Source of the DNA: Isoetes taiwanensis | Lineage: Eukaryota > Streptophyta > Lycopodiopsida > Isoetales > Isoetaceae | NCBI GenBank assembly: GCA_021234155.1 | Contig: JAJEKV010000072.1 | Coordinates: forward strand, 248,001 to 312,000 | DNA length: 64,000 nt | Direction: 5' to 3' | Part shown: piece after piece, positions 1 to 10,068 of the stretch | Layout of the letters: every line of letters begins with the position of its first letter | Numbering within the stretch: position 1 is the first letter of the stretch | Program-made: the position numbers and the translations under genes | Notes under the pieces: model-generated | Told to the model about the DNA's origin: nothing | Database searches by the model: none | The model's input: the letters and a program-made list of their open reading frames with translations, nothing else

Positions 1-1459
1 GAAGCAAAAATCCCTAGGGCCTCTTTGGGTTGCCTTTTTTTTTGGGCTCACGGAAAAAGAGATGACATAGTTTCGCGGAAACCATTTTACCGAAGGATAA
101 GCCGAAATGTTTAAACAGACAAAATGGACGAAAGCCTCTCCTTGCGCCATCATCACAAAAAAATGTTTATAGTAATGGAAAAGGAGCAGGCCTTGCGACT
201 CACGAGAAAGAAAGAAAACTTAGGAGGAGATGGATGGATGCATCTTAGGCGAGAACCATCTAACAAAGTGCAATCCGGATCCATACATAGATCCTTAGTG
301 GAGCCGTACAACAGACCATTAGCAAGAAATGCGGTATAGTGATGTTGAAGAGTGCAACATGGATTTGGCGTGGTTTTGTTAATTATGTCGGGGACTCTAC
401 GCACCGCAGGCCGTATCAATTTTTTTCTCAAGCATGGCGCACACCCCATTATTATTCTGTTATGTTCCTATTGTCATTTGTCAGGCCAATGCATAATGAA
501 TTGAGCACAAATGGTATTCCCCTGCCAAAACCACAAAAATGGCAAGACATTAATCAAAATAATGCCTATTTCCTGTTTAAATTTGTATTTTAAGACTACA
601 AATTCGGATGCATTTGCAAGGGGGCTTTCCAAAGACATGAATTGATTTCAAGAAAGACAAACTTCAAACATAAGCTGCTTGGAGTTATTCTAAATTTTAC
701 AAACGAGATAAGCATCTATTCTATATTTTTTAAAATACGACCGTGGAGTAGACCCCCGATTACGAAATATGTTTTTTGCTAAATCCTTCTTTGTTATTGT
801 ACCAATCGATTCATGAGGCAATTTGGGTTTAGGATCGAATCATACCCTCCGGTATGTAGTAATCTATAAGACAAATTATTAAGAATTAGCCGGAATAATC
901 GTCAAATGAATCTGAAGGCAAAAGCATGAAACAACTCACTGCTATAATAATACTATTCCTAGTAGCTACACACAAGTTTTTGTTCCCAAGTTACTTGCGA
1001 ATAACCTCCATAATGTCGATGGTCCGCGGAAGGAACAAAATCAAGATGTTTATATGCATAGGTTGAATAGAGTTCTTGATGCAAGCGAGGAACATAAGCA
1101 TGCAAGCTCCTTTGCATAAAAAATCGACATGCAATAATAGTGGAATCCCAAGCAACAAACTAACACACGCAAAAGATCTTGATGGTCTAGAAGCTCTTTG
1201 CACAAACACAGTAAGAAAAAATGAAGCTCGGATCTCTAGACAAAGAAAAAAATGAAGTAAGATATATTCTTTTCCACGGATATGGATTATCAAACCAAAG
1301 AGCAGCCGGGTTCTCAAACTTTCGGACTTTTTTTTTGAGAAACATCTTCCCTTTCCATCGAAATGCAAGATGCTATTTTGTCTAGGATTTTCCCCAATCA
1401 TCTCATTTGAGCGGCGACGTGTCAATAGAGGCGGTTATGACGGTGATGATTTAGGGTTC
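1..1459. other. Unassigned sequence left of the first LINE
   Basis: No gene, RNA gene or transposon domain could be recognised here on either strand. Open frames up to 144 codons exist (for example 991-1425 on minus) but show no family motif and have phenylalanine- and lysine-rich composition typical of chance frames in AT-rich DNA. The right part may include decayed 5' sequence of the LINE that becomes recognisable near 1470. Confidence 0.5.
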
Positions 1460-3762
1460 GATGGTCTTTGAACCTGAAAAGAGCCAAATGCCCAGGTTTG
1501 GATGGTTTGCCAATTGAGTTTTTCAGGAATATTGGGAATGGTGGAGCCACATGTGTGTGATTCTTTTTGTGACTTTCGGCAAATTTTGCTTTGGATAGAA
1601 TTCTAAACACCGATGCTATCTCACTCTTCCTCAAGGTCAAGGACCCTCGGACTATTTTAGGCTGGCTGGCCCATCACTTTATTGTCATCGTATATAAGTT
1701 CTTCGCCAAGGCTTTTGCAGAGCGGGTGAAGGACATCTTGGCAGAGTCCATCTCAATAACCCAATCGGGTTTTCTTCCAAAACGATGCATTCTAACAATA
1801 TTGTTGCTGCTACGAAGGAATCTATTAGGCACGTAAGCAAAACCTTTCAGTTGTATATTAAGCTTGATTTTGCAAAGGCTTATGACAGTATTAGCTGGGA
1901 ATTCATGCGTCGATGTATGCTAAGATTGGGATTTGGGGAACAATTCACATCAGATATTATGAAGCTGCATGTCTCTGCTCGGGCGACTATTATGTTCCAT
2001 GGTGAGCCGTCAGATGCTTCTCACTCGGTCGTAATATTCGCCAGGGATGCCCTTTAGCACCATTGCTTTTCACAATTGTTGCAGTTGTTCACCGTTGCAA
2101 CCACAGAGGGACTTCTCCATGGTCTTGCAATGGAGGATGGCACACAAGGGGTTTGCAATTAATATGCAGATGACACGTTCCTCTTCCTAGTCGCTATTGT
2201 TGAGAATCTTGCAGCTGCCAAATTGCTCTTAAACACTTTTTCACTGGCTTTTGGTGTCTTTGTGGGGTGGCAGAAATGTACAGATTTATGGACATCGGAT
2301 ACTTCGGCTCCGGCATGCGTTCATGATTATCCACAAAAATTACGTGCCATGGATATGCCATCAAGTTGTTATTCCAATTGGCATCCATGTTATTATGGAG
2401 CTGCATGGGAGGAGATCATTAAGAGTTTAAAGAAGCACTTGTTTTGGTGGTCCACTGCAAAGTTGTCTCTTGTGGGTCGCAGTGGCCAAGTCAGTACCCA
2501 TGTTTATATGGCATCCTTACTACTAGCCCCACAGATCAAAGTATGTGAGCTCATTGCAATAGTTCGGAACTTTATATGTGCGGGTACTGAGGAAGGTGTT
2601 GTGATTAAGGTGGCTTGGTCGAAGTGCATCCTTCCAAAATGGGCAGGTGGTCTTGGTTTTCGCCTTCTTAGACAAGCTCTTGGTCATTATATCCCTCTAG
2701 GCAAGAAGGTTGTCAAAACCAGTCCTACCTTGGGCATTATTTCAGATTCTACAGCCTTTTCCAAGTGCTTTTCCATTTTTCGTGGCTTGTTGATAATGGA
2801 AGGCAGTGAAACATCTTTTCTGGCCATGCCCCTCTATCCACACCCTATTGGAGACTCCACGGTGGTGGACACCCCTGCCTCCAGATCCCTCAGCACCACC
2901 ATTGGCAGCACCAGTTCATCTCCTTACATGAGAGGCGATGGGTTCTTGCAGTGTTGTCTCTATGCAAAGATGGTATGAAGCGGGGCGCCCTCTTTTGTCT
3001 CGGCTTGAATTTCGTGCAAAGTCCTCTCTCGTTGGGATGTGTCTCTATGGGAGAAGATCAGGAAAATTTGCCTCTTATAGTGCAAATTGGTGTTCTTTGA
3101 AAGGATGTCATGGATTTGTCATGAAAATATTCACAAAGGCAAGCACTTTGTTAGTGGGATAGGTTGCTCCATTCTAAAGTCTCTGCACTATGGGGGGTAG
3201 GTTATCCACAGGTGCCCACGTGTTAATGCCTTCCGACATCGCTATGATCCTGCCTTTCAGACGTTGAGACTGTTGAGCATTGTCTCTTTGATTGTCTAGA
3301 GGTTCAACCAGCGTGGTCCTGGCTACAAGGTTTGTTTAACAGTATATTGGACTACCGATGCATCCTCTTAGCATCCGATCCCAACGCATGGCCTCCAGCT
3401 AAACAGAGGGCATTCCATCTTGGTTCCAGTTGGCTCCTGTGATCGATATGGGAGCATCGCAGACACCACATCTTTCAGGGCATTTATACATGGTGTTTAT
3501 GGCGGTAGCCCAGAGAAAGATACTGACAGCCCTATGAGTGTTCCTCCCTTGAAGATGAAATGATGGACGCATCTAGATTCAGTATCTTCGAATTGATTCT
3601 TATCATTAGTCTCCTATTCTGGAGTAAGTACATTGTGCTCCAGGCTCTGCTCTTATGGCATCTTTTTGTGCTTACACCGTTAGATGAGACATGTAAAATT
3701 TGTACTTTTTATCTGATTAATAAACATTTTGGCTTTCATCCTTCAAAAAAAAAAAAAAAAAA
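1460..3762 (+). mobile_element. 5'-truncated, decayed L1-type LINE
   Basis: This is the 3' two fifths of a non-LTR retrotransposon ORF2, broken by many frameshifts. Reverse transcriptase landmarks appear in order: PGLDGLPIEFF near 1490-1535, FFAKAFAERVKDIL and SGFLPKR near 1700-1785, KLDFAKAYDSISW near 1860-1900, GCPL near 2045, and YADDTFLFL near 2163-2190. A zinc-knuckle-like stretch (ETVEHCLFDC) follows near 3265-3295, and the copy ends in a poly(A) run at 3745-3762. It is homologous to the LINE nested at 49567-51542: the RT motif strings and the C-terminal WLLW-type block match. No target-site duplication was found. The element is dead. The 5' boundary is only where similarity becomes visible. 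Confidence 0.85.
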
Positions 3763-4099
3763 ACAATCCAGCACTTTGATTTGTAAAGAGGAATTAGGGC
3801 TTTGACCAGAAATAACTTATGCTCCTTGTTTAAGGAAAGAGCAAAACCATTAATTATATTGTCATTAAGGCACAAGCTCGGGGGTGTGGCTCAGAGGACT
3901 TGCAGAAGGAATATAGATGCAATCGTAGATACATAGTCATAGACGATCCAAATTAGCTAAAGGTCGTTCCTTTTCCAAAAGGTTTTACTATATATAATTC
4001 ATTAGCCAATTCAAAGAGGGCATTGTGTTGATTCCTAATCCAGAAATCCCGAATATATCCTAGAGAGGTTATCCAGTTGGACGAACAAACTGGAAAGAA
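3763..4099. other. Unassigned interval
   Basis: I see no gene. The string GTGTGGCTCAGAGG near 3895 resembles a Pol III A box, but no matching B box lies downstream, so it is not called. Confidence 0.4.
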
Positions 4100-4899
4100 T
4101 CAGAGTCTGAGCCCGGTTGAGTGGTGAATGTGCCAGAAGCTTATGTTTTGTGCCAAGGATTGGCTGTAAGATATTTTTTGGAGATGTTTGTGTTTTTGCT
4201 TTGCTGAACTTTGCAGGAGGACAGATGATTCATAAAAACTGCCTAGAATTTCCAGCAGCTCAGGTATATGCTTATGCTTCTCAGTTTCAAAGATGAAATG
4301 ATAAAAGATATTATTGATAGCTTTGGATAAAACCCCTGCAATATCTAGATCAGCAACAAGATTATCAAACTTATTAAAAAAGTCTGATGCTTCCCCATCT
4401 TCATTATATTTTAAATTTCTCAATTCCTTCTTCAAAACATCTATTCGTGAAGAGCTTTTGGTTTCATAATGCTTAAGCATATAGCTCCACATTAGGGGAC
4501 ATACCTCTAAGTTTCAGTAGTATAGTAGGTCCAACTTTGCTTGTGATGATGCCCCTTGCTTCCTTAATTTTTGTAGACAACAAACTCGAAAATGCTACAA
4601 TTCCACGTGCACCTGATGTTGCTGCAATAGACCTGCTGTCAGAGGCTTCTGAGTTTGCATCTCCACCTTCTCCAACAACTAAACTTATAATTTTGCATTT
4701 GCATTGGCTGCACCTGCACTAGTAGCAGATTGTTAGGATCAACAAGTTCCCACAAATCTTCAACATCCAGAATATATTTAATTTGGTTTTTCCAGACTTG
4801 GAATCCAGTTTCTCCATTACATACTTTAACTGCACTCAACAATCCTGCACCAAACCTTGTTGCCTTCTTTCTGGCTCTGATACCAAATAATAGCAACAA
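4100..4899 (-). mobile_element. Ty1/copia-like gag remnant
   Basis: Two minus-strand reading segments (4639-4899 and 4100-4492) together resemble the N-terminal and central parts of a Copia Gag polyprotein. The first carries a W-x-x-Q-x-x-x-x-L core followed by DLWELVD. The second carries an [24 protein letters not shown]-type block of the kind found in the UBN2/gag family, quoted here only to show the pattern. A minus-strand primer binding site at 4874-4885 lies directly upstream, as expected. No protease, integrase or reverse transcriptase follows, so the copy is 3' truncated and frameshifted. The family call is moderately sure. The corresponding LTR should lie to the right of 4886 but its ends are not clear. 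Confidence 0.55.
4874..4885 (-). other. Primer binding site of the Copia remnant
   Basis: Read on the minus strand this is TGGTATCAGAGC, the complement of the 3' end of initiator methionine tRNA that primes most plant Copia and many Gypsy elements. It sits immediately 5' of the gag-like frame. Confidence 0.65.
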
Positions 4900-5356
4900 G
4901 ATTAACTAGACAATCATTACATTCCTTAGAATAAACTTGATTCTTGTTTATTCTACACAACAATTGAGTGCAATTTTCACAACTTAGACCATTATTGCAA
5001 GATACAATACATGTCACTATTCTCACAATTTCGACAGCTCGAGCCTGCTTTTATTCTAAAAACAGCTTCATCAAAATCATACTTAACTTCATTTTTCATC
5101 CTACTTATATTTCTAGAATCGAATCGGCTGCTTCGGCTCAGTTCCGACCTCTAAAGACTTTGTATCCATTGCCTCCATGCTCTAAGAAGCTTTTTATAAA
5201 TTCAAACATTATTTGCCTCTTCTTTTATTGCGCCACGACATATTTTCAATTTAATACTTATGCCTTTTTACCGTATCACACAATTAACCTATTTGAAATA
5301 TTCAAGAAAACCATTAAACATTTAACCTTAGATTTAGTTTTTCAATTGCATTCTCG
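4900..5356. other. Probable Copia 5' LTR remnant and flank
   Basis: By position this AT-rich stretch should include the 5' LTR of the minus-strand Copia remnant, because it lies upstream of its primer binding site. I could not find a TG...CA boundary pair or a second copy in the window, so the limits are unknown. It ends at the left edge of the old chromovirus LTR. Confidence 0.35.
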
Positions 5357-5906
5357 TGGCTCCCATAATCTATACGATGCTCCCATCGTATAAATACGGG
5401 AATTCCCCTCCGTGGCGACTACATCACCATGGAAGGCCCTGTCTAACTCAGACCACTTCGGCCCACCTCCTCCTCTACGAAATCCTATACAACAGAAGCG
5501 TACATACATGTTGACGGTCAAGGCCTCAAGATAACAGCAGACATAGATATAACATGGCGTTGGCTGGTATAGAACAATGGCTAGAGTAGTCCACTCCATC
5601 TGACCCTCATGTGCACACTTTGCAGATAGGCTGAAACATGCTATGCACGGTTGTAGCCTTACGGAGACGCAATCTCATGGAATCACCCTATGAGACTACT
5701 CCGGGTTACATCTCCCCAGGTCCGATGAGGCAGGAAATGGATAATCCCCCTCCAGGATCACAACGGTTCCATGGGTGTGCTAGAGGATACGTGCCACTAG
5801 GTGCACACGCGTCCGTACCCGACTTTAACCCCCCAAAATCTATGGACCGCCTCGGCGCACCCATCGAGCCCAGGAGTGTCTGTTATTTGGTGTTGAACCA
5901 CATTAT
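5357..5906 (-). repeat. 3' LTR of the old chromovirus, left part
   Basis: This part aligns with 23704 to about 24470 of the other LTR, including the shared starts (CTATACGATGCTCCCATCGT) and TGTCTGTTATTTGGTGTTGA near the break. Compared with the other LTR it lacks a block of roughly 145 bp just before the break and a shorter block near 5455. It ends in ATTAT, the target site of the nested chromovirus. Confidence 0.85.
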
Positions 5907-7480
5907 TGTGACGTTCAGCCGCGATTATACGCTCGGGGCGTACATTGTATGCGCCACGTCAGCGTACCGCCACCCCGATTGGCGTGTACGCGTAGCGGAT
6001 AACGGTAAAAAGTAGCCCTAGGGGGCAACTTGCTAGGAGTGTTCATATATTATTAATGTGCACATGTGCACATTAATGAGGGCACACCTTTCCATGTTGG
6101 CATATTTTGCCACCTAGCCACTAAAGGCAAGTGGGGCCTTTCCAATTATCCCACATGCCAAATTGGGTAATTGGAAACCCTAGCCTAAACCCCATGTCTA
6201 TTTAGGGTAGGAAAACCTAGCTTGCTAGTTTTTTCGTCCTTAGGGTTTTAGAGCTGGGTTTTGGCTGCCCCAGGGAGCCAAAAACCGCCTCCCGTGAGAC
6301 GCAAGCCGTGCGCCATCGGTTTCCACGAGATTGATCAGCTCAGCCGGGGATGGTTGAACTTCGGGTCGGGGAGGAGCCACTCAAGGATCAGGTATTTGGT
6401 CAATTTAATAGCTTAAACCGTCTTCTAGTCATAGAATCAGTAGGTTTAGACTATTAAATTGCCCATAGTAGTTATCTAGATCTTAGATCTCGGACACTAA
6501 CTAAAGAACCTAACTCTATGATTGGATCTAGTTCTTTAGTTCTTCTGTGATATATTTGGATGATGTATTTCTGTGAACTCCTTGTATTGGGAAGGGGGGT
6601 AGAGGCCCTAAAGCTTGTAGTTGATGCTCCTAGAGTAGCCTCTCTAGCACACTGTAGATTCGGCCTGTGTACAAGAGCCACACCTGGTTGTGGGTGAAGG
6701 GGCCAGACTGGCTAAGAAGGAGATTCATGTCCTGATTCTTGAACGATCCCCCTGGTGTGTAAAGCCTACCGGGGATCATTGTGACTAGGTCTGATGGCTT
6801 ACCACTGAGTGCGGGTAAGGCATGGGCTCGACACCCGTGAAGTGGTGTACACTTTCCAGTGGGTCAATCCGAATACAGGCAGTGGCCCCTCTAGTCACCT
6901 TGAGTTAGCATGTAGATCTCTGGAGGGAGTGATCCCTACCTGCCCCATCGCCAGGCGGGAGGATGAGACCGGTGAATAGCCCCTTCGGCTATGCATCCGA
7001 ATTTCTGATCCAGGTCCCGACACTTTTCAACCTACTCGCAAAGTGTGCACGGGGAGGGGCGGATGGAGGGTGGACAACCCTATGCCATGTTCTTATGCCG
7101 GCCAAATCCATTGCCATGAATTCTCGGTCCCAGAACGAACTCGGAGACCCAAGCCGCCCGGTTATCCTTTGAGTCCGAGCCTTGGGTAGAATCCCCTATG
7201 TGATGTGCTGATCTTTGTCTATGCAGAGATATGAGGAGGACCATCCGCCGAGATGGTCCTGAGGATGTTGATGTATGTGCTACCGACATGTATGTTTACG
7301 CCCGCAGCCTAGGTAGGCCCCGAGGAGGCGGGGGTAGAATGACACCTTCACTCTTCCCACTGAGACTCGTTACGGGTGCAGTGATATGTGGAGGGCCCTG
7401 TATCAGCATGGAGCTGGTGTGGGGGAAGAACTCCTGTTTGTATACGGTGAGTGCACCGTATACGAGTAGGGGACGTCACA
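5907..7480 (+). repeat. 5' LTR of the nested chromovirus
   Basis: A 1,574-bp LTR that starts TGTGACGTTC and ends GACGTCACA, so the tips form a short inverted repeat. It matches 17515-19083 over its full length. Differences between the two copies are mostly clusters of 1-4 base indels and substitutions at GC-rich spots, for example near 6290, 6705, 6985, 7310 and 7455. Confidence 0.93.
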
Positions 7481-7481
7481 G

Positions 7482-7493
7482 TGGTATCAGAGC
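7482..7493 (+). other. Primer binding site (initiator Met tRNA)
   Basis: TGGTATCAGAGC begins two bases after the 5' LTR and is complementary to the 3' end of initiator methionine tRNA. This sets the boundary of minus-strand strong-stop synthesis. Confidence 0.9.
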
Positions 7494-7682
7494 AATGTTC
7501 TTGGAGACCAAGAGCAAAGCACTGACCATGTTCCCAGTAGTACTAACTTGATAGGATCCTCAAGCCTCGAAAAGTGGGAAAAATTTTTTCTCACCTTTGT
7601 AGTTATGCTAAGCTAGTAACAATTAAGTGAATTGAATTTAACAAGATTAAAAAGAATGAGCCAAAATTTTTTCCAGTGAGGT

Positions 7683-7748
7683 GGTCTCATTTCCGCTGGT
7701 GCATAAAACTAACTTTTTGTTTTGAAGCGAGGCGCAAGCTATGAGACA
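7683..7748 (+). repeat. Inverted-repeat module 1 (leader 1)
   Basis: A unit of about 66 nt bounded by TCTCA and TGAGA, with the inner string CATAAAACTAA and then TTGAAGCGAGG. Three relatives lie at 7870, 9494 and 9691. The inverted ends would allow a stem in RNA. Confidence 0.7.
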
Positions 7749-7869
7749 TCGAGCCAAGAACACCAAAACATGATGAATTTGAGATAAATAATGTGGTAAG
7801 GCTAATTCTAAGGTAGGAATTAGTTAGAATAGCATGTTTTAATTACCTAAAAACCCTAGAAATGTATGA

Positions 7870-7935
7870 GATCTCACACCGCTACCGTCGCAAAAACTAA
7901 ACATTAGTATTGGAACGAGGCTAAGGCGTGAGACC
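7870..7935 (+). repeat. Inverted-repeat module 2 (leader 1)
   Basis: Second copy of the module, bounded by ATCTCAC and GTGAGACC with GGAACGAGG before the right arm. It is the most diverged inside but keeps arm sequence and length. Confidence 0.6.
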
Positions 7936-8035
7936 AATGGGTAGAAAAAGTCTGAAATAAGTATAAGTTTTAGATAAATTGGTGCCTTAGCATGTTAAAC
8001 AGAGCAACTTGAGTTTTGACCTAAAATTCCCCAAG

Positions 8036-8045
8036 CTATAAATAG
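8036..8045 (+). promoter_or_regulatory. TATA box upstream of the H3-like ORF
   Basis: CTATAAATAG, a canonical plant TATA box, lies about 110 nt before the ATG at 8148. The identical 10-mer occurs at 9945-9954, about 120 nt before the next ORF's ATG. Both lie inside the retrotransposon, outside its LTRs. Confidence 0.6.
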
Positions 8046-8147
8046 ATATAGAACCCCCTCATTTTTTTTCGTCCAAGCCCTAGAAATCCGCTCTCCCCAA
8101 TTTAGGCGATCTTTCGGCGCTTTTATCCGATTGACGATCCGTAAAAC

Positions 8148-9334
8148 ATGGCCCGAACCAAACAGACCGCAAGGAAGCGTCGCCCAGGCGAAACCACCAG
8201 CGCCACTGAGGCAGAGATCATTCGGAAGATGCCGTGAGAGGCTCGCAAGAGGGGGTCGCTCGCCGGACGAAGAGCAAGACACCTCCTTCATTTGATCGAT
8301 GTCTTCAACCGCCAGTGGAGGAGGGGCGAGGCCACATCTCCAAACTCCATGGACGGCGAGACGAGGGAGGTGTATGAAGAAATAGAGCGGGGAGATCCGA
8401 CAAAGAGGAACAAGCGCTGATGAGCAAGTGACGGGTTTGGAGCCAGGTGGAGGTAGCGGTGACCTTAGAAGATTCATCAGAAGTACGAGCTGCAAGTAAG
8501 AGAAGGGAGGACAAAAAGAGGAAAAAGGAAGGAGGAGGAACAAAAGACAGCAGAAGAAAAGAAGGAAGCAAAGGGAAGTTCGTGGCTGGCATAAGGAGAA
8601 CAAAGGACCGCCCGCCAAGGAAGAGGCGAACCCCAACATTATCATCAAGGAGCTGCAACTTTGACGAACCCCCAAACCCTTAGGCGACTCTTCCGATGAA
8701 GACTTCAACCCTAACAGCTGCAGGTGGAAGCTCTTCCAAGCACCCAGCGGCCGACGAAGTACACGAGCAGCCGGCACTGAAGCAACCCCACCAAGACCAA
8801 GTGCGTAAGCCCCCGAATACCGGCATGGGATAGAAAGAAGCAACCACACCCGCCGGGAAGCCTACGCCACCAAGCGTGGTGAAGATTTATGAGAGGAAGA
8901 TGAGAGAGCACCAGGCCTACATGAAGAAATGGGAGGCCTATAACAAATATTATGAGGAAAAGCGAGGGGTTAAGTTCGCCGAGGGGGGCGACCAGCGGCG
9001 GCAAACCTAAGGCCGCCACCACCGAAGCCCAAAGGTTCCCCAAGCCGCCACCCGTGAAAAAGCGGATAGGAAGGAGGTGGAGAAGAGCGTTAAAGGGAGA
9101 TTAGACACTTCCAGCCAAGAAGCCGGTCTCCTAATCCCCGTGCCCCCTTTCGGTTGGTGCGTGAAGTTATGCGTGAGCCTATAGAAACGGACTTTAGAGT
9201 CACGAGGCAGGCGCTTGGCAATGCAAGAGGCGGCTGAGGCAAAGATAGTGCAACATTTTGAAGATTCAACACTGCACTATCCCGCCAAGCGGGTAACCTT
9301 AATGCGACAAGACATGAGTCTTGCGACCGCGTAA
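8148..9334 (+). CDS. Histone H3-like protein with expanded tail (frameshifted copy)
   Basis: The ATG at 8148 sits in a good initiation context (AAAACATGGCC). The first ten residues, MARTKQTARK, are identical to the start of histone H3, including the positions equivalent to K4 and K9. Similarity then stops and a long basic tail follows: a lysine-rich block near 8500-8640 and a probable coiled coil (IYERKMREHQAYMKKWEAY) near 8880-8945. From about 9055 the H3 fold appears. EIRHFQ at 9097-9114 corresponds to the alphaN helix, PFRLVREV near 9148-9170 to the H3 signature with one residue missing, and ETDFR to KTDLR. After a one-base frameshift come QEAAEA at 9224, FEDSTL and AKRVTLM, then a stop at 9332. 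A further shift would give an R-V-R-E end near 9357. At least three indels break this copy. Function is inferred: a retrotransposon-borne H3 variant that could enter chromatin or mimic the H3 tail. Confidence 0.85.
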
Positions 9335-9490
9335 GGGAGAATATAGAAACTTTGTTGTAAATAATTAAAAATTTTGTAATATAGAGCAATTTTGTGTACC
9401 TTGATGACATAAACTTGAGTAATTAGAGCAAATTAATAAGTTTTAGCTTTTATTTTCAGTGAAATAGGACATTTGGGAGCCGAGAGACAT
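9335..9490 (+). other. AT-rich spacer after the H3-like ORF
   Basis: An abrupt change from GC-rich coding-like sequence to AT-rich sequence with runs such as TAAATAATTAAAAATTTTG suggests a 3' untranslated or spacer segment between the H3-like ORF and the second leader. Confidence 0.45.
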
Positions 9491-9493
9491 GAT

Positions 9494-9561
9494 GTCTCAC
9501 GGCTCAGCGCCTCGTCATAAAACAAAAGTTAGGATTGAAGCGAGGTAAAGGCTGTGAGACC
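9494..9561 (+). repeat. Inverted-repeat module 3 (leader 2)
   Basis: Bounded by GTCTCACGGC and GGCTGTGAGAC, whose arms can pair over about ten bases. The loop contains CATAAAACAAAAGTTAGGAT and then TTGAAGCGAGG. It is the clearest copy. Confidence 0.75.
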
Positions 9562-9690
9562 TAATAAACTTGACCAAAACAGCTCCAAATTGACCAAATA
9601 AGGGGTGGATTACGCCTAATTTGGTGAGCCCATCACCCTTACACCATTAGTTTACCCAAATTGGACACCTTTAATCGAAATGGGACTGAT

Positions 9691-9757
9691 GTCTCCTTGG
9701 CTTCGCGCCTCGTCGCATAAAACAAAAGTTAGGATTGAAGGCGGCAAGTGTGAGACC
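9691..9757 (+). repeat. Inverted-repeat module 4 (leader 2)
   Basis: Nearly the same inner sequence as module 3 (CATAAAACAAAAGTTAGGAT), bounded by GTCTCC and GTGAGACC. Modules 3 and 4 share about 30 contiguous inner bases, so they are the most recent duplicates. Confidence 0.75.
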
Positions 9758-9944
9758 TCTTACCAATTCTTCACGGGACTTGTCAAAGTCACCTTCAACC
9801 CTCTTGCATAGCATCTTTTAGGTAACCTAGCCTTGTTCAAGCATCTCCTATAGTCCTCAAACTCCTATTTTGACCTCGGATAAGTTAGAATTACCCAATC
9901 CTAGGAAATTTCCAAGTCATCCAAAAATTAGGGTTTCCCCTTTT

Positions 9945-9954
9945 CTATAAATAG
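9945..9954 (+). promoter_or_regulatory. Second TATA box (before ORF-B)
   Basis: CTATAAATAG, identical to the box at 8036-8045, again downstream of two inverted-repeat modules and again about 120 nt before an ATG (10069). Confidence 0.55.
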
Positions 9955-10068
9955 ACCCGTCACTTCTCACATAGCACCCACCGCAAATCTGCTCCTGCCC
10001 TTCTAGCCCGATTTCCTAACTCCCCGAGGCTCTTGCAACCATTTGTTACCTTCTTACGCAATTAATCA

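Noticed and set aside
3890-3990. A-box-like string GTGTGGCTCAGAGG as a possible SINE or tRNA
   Set aside because: No B box and no cloverleaf in the next 100 bases.
7995-9043. Long minus-strand frames over the H3-like ORF
   Set aside because: They are antisense shadows of a GC-rich plus-strand ORF and are Leu/Ser/Pro-biased without motifs.
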